Below are positions 57,650 through 64,000 of a stretch of DNA of 64,000 nucleotides, one piece after another. The translations under genes were made by a program, and so were the position numbers. A model generated the notes under the pieces. It saw nothing but the letters and a program-made list of their open reading frames with translations. It was not told the DNA's origin and searched no databases. This stretch comes from Gautieria morchelliformis (taxonomy: Eukaryota > Basidiomycota > Agaricomycetes > Gomphales > Gomphaceae). The stretch covers positions 1 through 64,000 of the forward strand of contig WHVA01000563.1 in NCBI GenBank assembly GCA_015179125.1. The letters run 5' to 3'. Positions within the stretch are counted from its first letter, which is position 1. Each line of letters opens with the position of its first letter.

Positions 57650-57982
57650 TGTTACGTATCGAGATTTCCGCTAAGTCGGAACTGGAAAGGACAGCGGCTT
57701 CAACTTGTAGGTTGCGCCCCCAATGAACTATCATCCTAAGTATTTCGGAAATGAGTCGGATGTTGGAAAGTACTGAACTAGAGGTTGGTCGGAACTTGAG
57801 TCGGAACTGAGGCGGAAGGCGGAAGACGGAAGGCGGAGAGACTGAGGTCTTGCTAGACTCGCTGTGCTAAGAACAGGAGATGGAGCGAAGGAAATCAAGT
57901 ATCGAAGGTGATTATCTGATTGCAGAATAACAGACATACATGAGGGGGTTTTATACAAAGCGCAGAAACAACAAGTAATGGT
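57650..57982 (-). repeat. Partial LTR family C, first copy
   Basis: The reverse orientation, TGTTACGTATCGAG onward, is collinear with 15813-16145. It stops at aagtaatgg, just outside the TATA box (seen as ttttatac). It interrupts an intron of the KDZ transposase. Confidence 0.88.
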
Positions 57983-58311
57983 TGTTACGTATCGAGATTT
58001 CCACTAAGTCGGAACTGGAAAGGACAGCGGCTTCAACTTATAGGTTGCGCCCCCAATGAACTATCGTCCTAAGTATTTCGGAACTGAGTCGGAAGTCGGA
58101 AAGTACTGAACCCAAAGTTTGGTTGGAACTTATGTCGGAACAGAAGCGGAAGACGGAAGACGGAAGGCTGAGAGAGACCGAGATCTTGCTAGACTCGCTG
58201 TGCTAAGAACAGGAGATGGAGCGAGGGAAATCAAGTACCGAAGGTGAATTATCTGATTGCAGAATAACAGACATACATGAGGGGTTTTATACAAAGAGCT
58301 GAGACAACAGG
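57983..58311 (-). repeat. Partial LTR family C, second copy
   Basis: Starts again with TGTTACGTATCGAG in the same orientation as the preceding copy and stops at acaacag, close to the same LTR position. The two copies differ at scattered bases, so they are not a very recent tandem duplication. Confidence 0.88.
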
Positions 58312-59003
58312 TGTTACGACCGTTCATTTCCGACTTCCGACCCTCAGTTCCGCCATACGTTCCGCCCCTCCGATATTTCCGGAACACATTCCGCCCCTCC
58401 GACATTTCCGACATTTCCGACATTCCGCCCCTTGTACATTTCCCTTGTTCTTTCGACTCTATTACTCGGACCCACCGGACCCGCTTCATCGTTCATCAAA
58501 ACCATATATCCGGTCACCCTTGTAGTTCGTTGTCAGATATGTTTTCCCGACCCCTTGTTCTTTGCCATTGTTCTACCTTACCCAGAAACCCCCTTGTAGT
58601 CCCATTGTTCCCAATTAGTTAGTTCCCACACATTGTACTCGACTTCCGCTTCCTCCGGAATTTACTTAGTACAACACCATTACTTGTTGCCCTGCGCTTT
58701 GTATAAAAACCCCCCATGTATGTTTGTTATTCTGCAATCAGATAATCACCTTCGATACTTGATTTCCTTCGCTCCATCTCCTGTTCTTAGCACAGCGAGT
58801 CTAGCAAGATCTCAGTCTCTCTCAGTCTTCCGCCTTCCGCCTCAGTTCTGACACAAGTTCCGACCAACCCTTTGGTCCAGTACTTTCCGACTTCCGACTC
58901 AGTTCCGAAATACTTAGGACGATAGTTCATCGGGGGCGCAACCTATAAGTTGAAGCCACTGTCCTTTCCAGTTCCGACTTAGTGGAAATCTCGATACGTA
59001 ACA
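58312..59003 (+). repeat. LTR family C, 5' LTR of gypsy element
   Basis: The full 692-bp LTR runs TGTTACGACCG to GATACGTAACA with a TATA box (gtataaaaacc, about 58701). It is the parent family of the solo LTRs at 15813 and 16655. The post-LTR motif gtattatctga follows, then gag at 59037. Confidence 0.93.
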
Positions 59004-59036
59004 GTATTATCTGATTCCCACCCGATAACTATCACT

Positions 59037-60467
59037 ATGCCTCCTCGTACCACAGCTACTTCAGCTCGAGCAGGAGCTGTCGAAGCTCTCTCTTATTTTG
59101 GCAATCTTAGATCCGCAGCACCAAGGCACGCGGAACCCTCCAGCAGCTCTCGTGCCGACGATGAGCTTTCCGATGCTTTTCCGCAACGATTCGAAGAAGT
59201 TCCCGATGCTAATCCCGACGAAAATCCCGACTACGACGGGAATTCGACGAGTAGCAGCGGCGAACAAACAGCAGCGTCATTCCGACGCCCAGCTCCACCA
59301 CCACCACCTCCACCAGGACCACCTCCAGGCGGCCCTCATGGCGGCCCACCCGGCGGTCCCCCAGGCGGTCCTCCCGGCGGTCCTCCACCTCCAGCTCCAC
59401 CTCAGATTCCCGCCAACCCAGTTCCGCCCGCGCCAGTTCCGGATCTTGCACAAGCCATCGCCATGCTAGCCGGACAACTCCAGCGCCCGGCCCAAGCACC
59501 ACCACGACCCAAGACTAAGGTCCGCGAACAAGATCAGTTCGACGGTTCCGACCCCAAGAAGCTCCAGCCATTTCTGGTTCAGCTTCAACTCAATTTCCGT
59601 GATCGTCCCGACGCCTTTCCCGACGACGAACGAAAGGTCAATTATGCCCTTTCCTATCTCCGAGGCACGGCGCTCGACTATTTTGAACCCGCCCTCATGG
59701 ATCCGTTCGCTCTCGTCGACTGGGCCGATGATTACCCCAATTTCATTTCCGAACTCCGCAGCAACTTCGGACCATTTGATATGGAAGCCGATGCGGAAAA
59801 CGAACTCGATAAGCTTCGCATGAAAGACACTCATAAGATAGCTAAATATATCGTCACGTTTCAGCAGCTCGCTCCTCGAGTCCAATGGGGAGAAGCCGCA
59901 CTCCGATGCCAGTTTTACATGGGCTTGCCATCCCGCATCAAGGATGAAATTGCCCGCGTCGGAAAACCCGCCACCCTTACCGACCTCCGCAACCTCGCCC
60001 AATCCATCGATTCGCGCTACTGGGAAAGACACTCCGAGATTGCTCGTGAAACTTCCGCCCAGAGCAAGAACGACAAGTCTTCCGACAAGAAGTCTGATAA
60101 AGACAAGAAGAAGACCAATTCCGGAAACACCAACTCTGGAAACAACAACAACAACAGTTCCGGATCCAACTCCGGCAACCGGAACAACAACAACTCCACC
60201 CCTCGCAACAACCAGGCCTCTGGTTCTAACACCAACGCCCAGAAGAGCACTCCGGATCTTTCCAACAAACTTGGGAAGGACGGAAAACTAACCCCTGTAG
60301 AACGCCAGCGTCGCATGGACAACAACCTTTGCCTCTTCTGCGGCAAAAGAGGTCACGTCGCTCGCGACTGCACTCGCGCTTCCGCCTCCGCTGCTAAGGC
60401 CAAGGGCCGCGCAGCAAAGACGGAAGAGAAATCCGAAGCGGTTCCCGCTGCGGATTCAAAAAAATAG
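59037..60467 (+). CDS. Ty3/gypsy Gag polyprotein, chromovirus type
   Basis: Intact frame of 476 residues starting [20 protein letters not shown]. It has an acidic region ([16 protein letters not shown]), a Pro/Gly-rich tract near residues 80-140 with [12 protein letters not shown], and the gag core [61 protein letters not shown] Ser/Asn-rich basic linker and the zinc knuckle [14 protein letters not shown] (~435-448) follow. It forms the virus-like particle core and binds element RNA. The start is 34 bp after the LTR. Confidence 0.93.
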   Translation: MPPRTTATSARAGAVEALSYFGNLRSAAPRHAEPSSSSRADDELSDAFPQRFEEVPDANPDENPDYDGNSTSSSGEQTAASFRRPAPPPPPPPGPPPGGPHGGPPGGPPGGPPGGPPPPAPPQIPANPVPPAPVPDLAQAIAMLAGQLQRPAQAPPRPKTKVREQDQFDGSDPKKLQPFLVQLQLNFRDRPDAFPDDERKVNYALSYLRGTALDYFEPALMDPFALVDWADDYPNFISELRSNFGPFDMEADAENELDKLRMKDTHKIAKYIVTFQQLAPRVQWGEAALRCQFYMGLPSRIKDEIARVGKPATLTDLRNLAQSIDSRYWERHSEIARETSAQSKNDKSSDKKSDKDKKKTNSGNTNSGNNNNNSSGSNSGNRNNNNSTPRNNQASGSNTNAQKSTPDLSNKLGKDGKLTPVERQRRMDNNLCLFCGKRGHVARDCTRASASAAKAKGRAAKTEEKSEAVPAADSKK

Positions 60468-63400
60468 TCAGCAGTCCTCCGGCCTCCGCACGAGCTGAGG
60501 GCTGTGTTGACCCCATTCGTGCGACAAACGAGGTTAAACTCAACGCATCCGCTCTTTCGTCCTCCGACTCTCTCTCTGTTCCGCTCACTTCCGACACCAT
60601 TTCCGCACCCCCGTTCACAGCACTGGTCGACTCCGGTTCGACTCATTGTTTCCTCGATTCCGACTTTGTTTTGAAACATAAACTTCCGACCCGCAACATT
60701 CCGACAATCCCACTCCGCGTTTTCGACGGATCTTCCAACGCGGGAATTTCCCAAGTTGTGGATCTGTCTATCCGTTTCGCTACTGGGGACAATCATGAAG
60801 TTACGTTTTACGTTACTCCGCTAGATGCTAGCTGTTCCGTTGTACTAGGACACAATTGGCTCACCCAATATAATCTGTCAATTAACTGGGCATTGGGTCA
60901 AATACAGTTCCGTACCCCGGATCAACTTCCGTCTATTCCGACGTCGTCCGCAAAGATGGCCCAGGCCTCTTCTGCAACTCCGCTTGTGGATTCAGTTCCG
61001 CACTCCGGTCCCGCTTTAGCACCTCCGCCCCTCGAAGCTCCTCGAATTGCGCTCGTTTCCGCCACCGCTTTCCGCGTATTGCAACGGCAAGATGATACGA
61101 CCGTTTTCCAGCTTCACATCTCCGATTCGGCTTCAGTCAAGGCTCGTTCCGCCTCGACTTCCGCTCCGGTCGACATGAGCTCAGTTCCGGAAGAATATCG
61201 TGACTTCCCGGACGTGTTCAATAATGCCAAAGCCGACAAACCTGCTGAACATCGACCCTACGATCTAAAGATAGATCTGGAAGAAGGAGCATCTCCGCCC
61301 CTTGGACCGATCTACTCTCTTTCGCAAAGTGAACTCCTAACTCTCCGAGAGTTCGTCGATGAACATCTAAACATGGGCTTCATCCGCCCTTTGCTGTCTC
61401 CGCACGGCACTCCGGTCCTCTTCGTCAAGAAGAAGGATGGATCTCTCCGCCTCTGCGTCGATTTCCGCGGACTCAATGCCCTCACTAAAAAGGACAAATA
61501 TCCGCTTCCGCGCATTTCCGACTTACTCGACACCCCCGCAGGGCGAAGATCTACACCAAAATTGACCTCCGGCACGCTTATCACCTTGTCCGCATCCGGG
61601 AAGGTGACGAGTGGAAAACCACCTTCCGCACCCGCTACGGTGCTTTTGAGTGGACTGTCATGCCTTTTGGTCTAACCAATGCTCCCGCCGCTTTTCAGCG
61701 ATTCATGAACGACGTATTTTCCGACCTCCTCGACGTATGCGTCCTAGTCTACATTGACGACATCCTCATCTATTCCGACACACCGGAAAAACATCGGGAA
61801 CATGTCCGCGAAGTACTCCGCCGTCTACGCAAACATCATCTCTACGCAAAAGCAGAGAAATGCGAATGGCACGCGACACGATCGAATACCTCGGCTACAT
61901 CCTCTCTCCAACAGGTCTTACCATGGCAGAGGACAAGGTCAAGGCAATTCAAGAATGGCCGGAACCCCGACGTGTTAAGGATGTGCAGTCTTTCCTTGGC
62001 TTCGCCAATTTTTACCGGCGTTTCATTTAAATTTTTCCGACATTACTGTTCCGCTCACGGTCTCACCAGGAAGGGTGCCCCATGGAATTTCACTCCGGAA
62101 TGCCGTTCCGCATTTGAACTCTCAAATCGGCCTTCACCACGGCTCCCATACTCGGTTTCTGGATTCCTGATGCCCAACTTGTACTCGAAACCGACGCTTC
62201 TGACTACGCGCTAGCCGCCATTCTTTCCATCATTTCACCCGACGACGGAGAAATTCATCCGATCGCCTTTCATTCCCGCACCTTTTCCGCCCGGAACTCA
62301 ACTACGACGTCCACGATAAGGAACTACTTGCGATTTTCGAAGCCTTCAAAATTGGAGACACTACCTCGAAGGTCCAACTTATCCGATCGACGTTGTAACG
62401 GATCATAAGAACCTTGAGTATTTTGCAACCACTAAGATTTTGACTCGCCGTCAAGTCCGCTGGTCTGAATATCTCTCACAGTTCAACATGGTAATCCGCT
62501 TCCGCCCCGGAAAGCTCGGAGCAAAACCCGACGCACTCACTAGACGTTGGGACGTCTACCCAAAAGAGGGAAGTAGCGACTATGCCAGCGTTAATCCGCA
62601 CAATTTCCGCCCAGTATTCTCCACTGAGCAACTGGCATCGTCCCTGCGTGCCACAGCATTGCAGTTTCCGCTACTCCGCGCCTCAATTATTATGGACACC
62701 GAGTCTCTCCATTCCGACATCCGTTCCGCACTCCGTTCCGACCCCACCTCCGCAACCCACCTCGATGACCCACCAGTCCTGGATGGTCCCTCGATTCCGA
62801 CGGATTTCTCCGGTACAAGTCCCGGATTTATGTTCCGGACACCAACGATCTACGACTTCGCGTGCTCCAGCAAAGCCACGATCATCCGCTCTCAGGACAC
62901 CAAGGCCAGAACAAAACCCTCGACATAATCCGACGTACCTATACTTGGCCTCTCCTCCGCACGATGGTCCAAGACTACTGCAAGTCATGCACCACCTGTA
63001 TGCGAGCCAAGCCTCAACGTCACAAACCCTACGGCCTCCTGAAGCAACTTCCGATCCCGGAACAACCGTGGAATTCGATATCCATGGATTTCATTGAGAA
63101 ACTTCCTAAGTCATCCGGCTATGATACCATTCTAGTGATCGTTGACCGCCTCACAAAGCAGTCCATCTTTATTCCGACCTATGACACCATAACTTCCGCC
63201 CAGCTCGCACAGCTCTTTGTGCTCCACGTCTTTTCCAAGCACGAATCCCTTCCATGTCACTTCCGACCGTGGATCCGAATTCGTGTCTCCTTTTTCCGCA
63301 CACTCGGCAAGGCTCTCGACATGAAACTCCACTTCACTTCCGGTTATCACCCCGAAGGAGACGGACAACGGAACGTACTAATCAGACCCTTGAGCAGTAT

Positions 63401-64000
63401 CTCCGCGTCTATTGCACTACCAACACAGCAATTGGTCCGACCTTCTTCCGCTCGCGGAATTTTGCCTTACAACAATGCGCCTTCCGCTAACCACCGGAAT
63501 CTCACCCTTTTACGCCAACAAGGGCTACCAACCCGAATCTCGCCATCACCCGAACGCGACCTCGCCTCTGCAAGAGCCCGAGATTTCGTTGTGGAACTTG
63601 ACGACCTTCACCAGCACCTCCGAGAGAACATTCCGCTGCCCAGAAGAGATACCAAACTTCCGCCGATCGGAAACGCCTTCCGCAACCGGCATTCGAGATA
63701 GGCGACAAAGTCTTTGTCAAAGCGAAAACTTCCGCACCACTCGCCCCTCGAAGAAGCTCTCTGAGAAATACCTGGTCCTTACGAGATCATCGCTAAGGCC
63801 GGCAGTCGTTCTTTCACCTCAGACTTCCTGACAATATGCGCGCAGTACATCCGGTATTCCAGTTCCATGCTTGAGCCCGCAGTTCCGAATACAATTCCGA
63901 ATCGAGAACAACCTCCGCCTCCGCCAGTCGTCATCGACGGAGAACCGGAATATGAGATTCGGAAATTCTCAACTCCAAGCTCGACAGACGATACCGCTGC
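60468..64000 (+). pseudogene. Ty3/gypsy Pol: protease, RT, RNase H, integrase, degenerate, runs off window
   Basis: Protease [13 protein letters not shown] is near 60620. RT starts with [11 protein letters not shown] then [20 protein letters not shown] and [17 protein letters not shown] frameshift near 61545 moves to [20 protein letters not shown] and [12 protein letters not shown] (YIDD catalytic box). Another near 61870 leads to [11 protein letters not shown], and a stop near 62028. RNase [17 protein letters not shown] lies near 62170. Integrase H2C2 ([26 protein letters not shown]) and core (SMDFIEKLPKSSGYDTILVI) lie near 62870-63190. More frameshifts fall at about 63265, 63370 and 63830. 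The chromodomain begins YEIRK.LNSKLDRR at the right edge. At least six lesions, so it is not autonomous. Confidence 0.92.

Overview
This window looks like nuclear DNA from a basidiomycete fungus, most likely an Agaricomycete; a Ceratobasidiaceae (Rhizoctonia-like) source is possible but is only an impression from protein style. The reasons are many short introns (about 45-60 bp, GT..AG), Tf2-like chromoviral Ty3/gypsy elements, a KDZ transposase of the mushroom type, a Helitron Rep, and host genes of typical basidiomycete kinds (A1 aspartic peptidase, GMC oxidoreductase, F-box-like protein, small SAM methyltransferase). There is no bacterial or organellar gene.

Layout. Bases 1-6859 are a pile of Ty3/gypsy remains: the 3' end and LTR of one element (1-595), a chromodomain-bearing pol fragment (596-1260), an intron-containing zinc-cluster-like gene on the opposite strand (3264-1734), a polypurine tract and second LTR (3411-3947), and a truncated element (LTR 4119-4594, gag 5936-6859) whose leader carries two solo LTRs. 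Bases 6860-17570 hold host genes: a SANT/Myb-like fragment, an F-box-like gene, a foldback MITE, and a tandem pair of aspartic peptidase genes; the second copy is broken by two oppositely oriented solo LTRs. Bases 17650-23400 hold a Ty1/copia remnant on the minus strand, another solo LTR, a gypsy RNase H/integrase fragment sitting in a duplicated F-box promoter, and a second copia 5' end. Bases 24560-31980 are the main host block: GMC oxidoreductase (-), calycin-like protein (-), conserved Ser/His-rich protein (-) and a methyltransferase (+).

Bases 32000-50700 are again mobile DNA: a 366-bp near-perfect hairpin, a diverged LTR, a degraded Tad/I-like LINE (about 34570-41065), a gypsy gag (42747-44503) cut by a second LTR, an inverted piece of gag, a Helitron Rep lacking its helicase, and a separate Helitron 3' terminus at 49226. 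Bases 51066-57642 form a three-gene KDZ transposon on the minus strand. It is cut in an intron by LTR sequence belonging to a degenerate gypsy element (5' LTR 58312-59003, gag 59037-60467, frameshifted pol to the window end).

The genes do not form an operon or evident cluster. The value of the window is its layered insertion history, much of which can be read exactly from target-site duplications. Exon limits are given only where splice sites could be read by eye; several junctions remain unresolved and are marked so.
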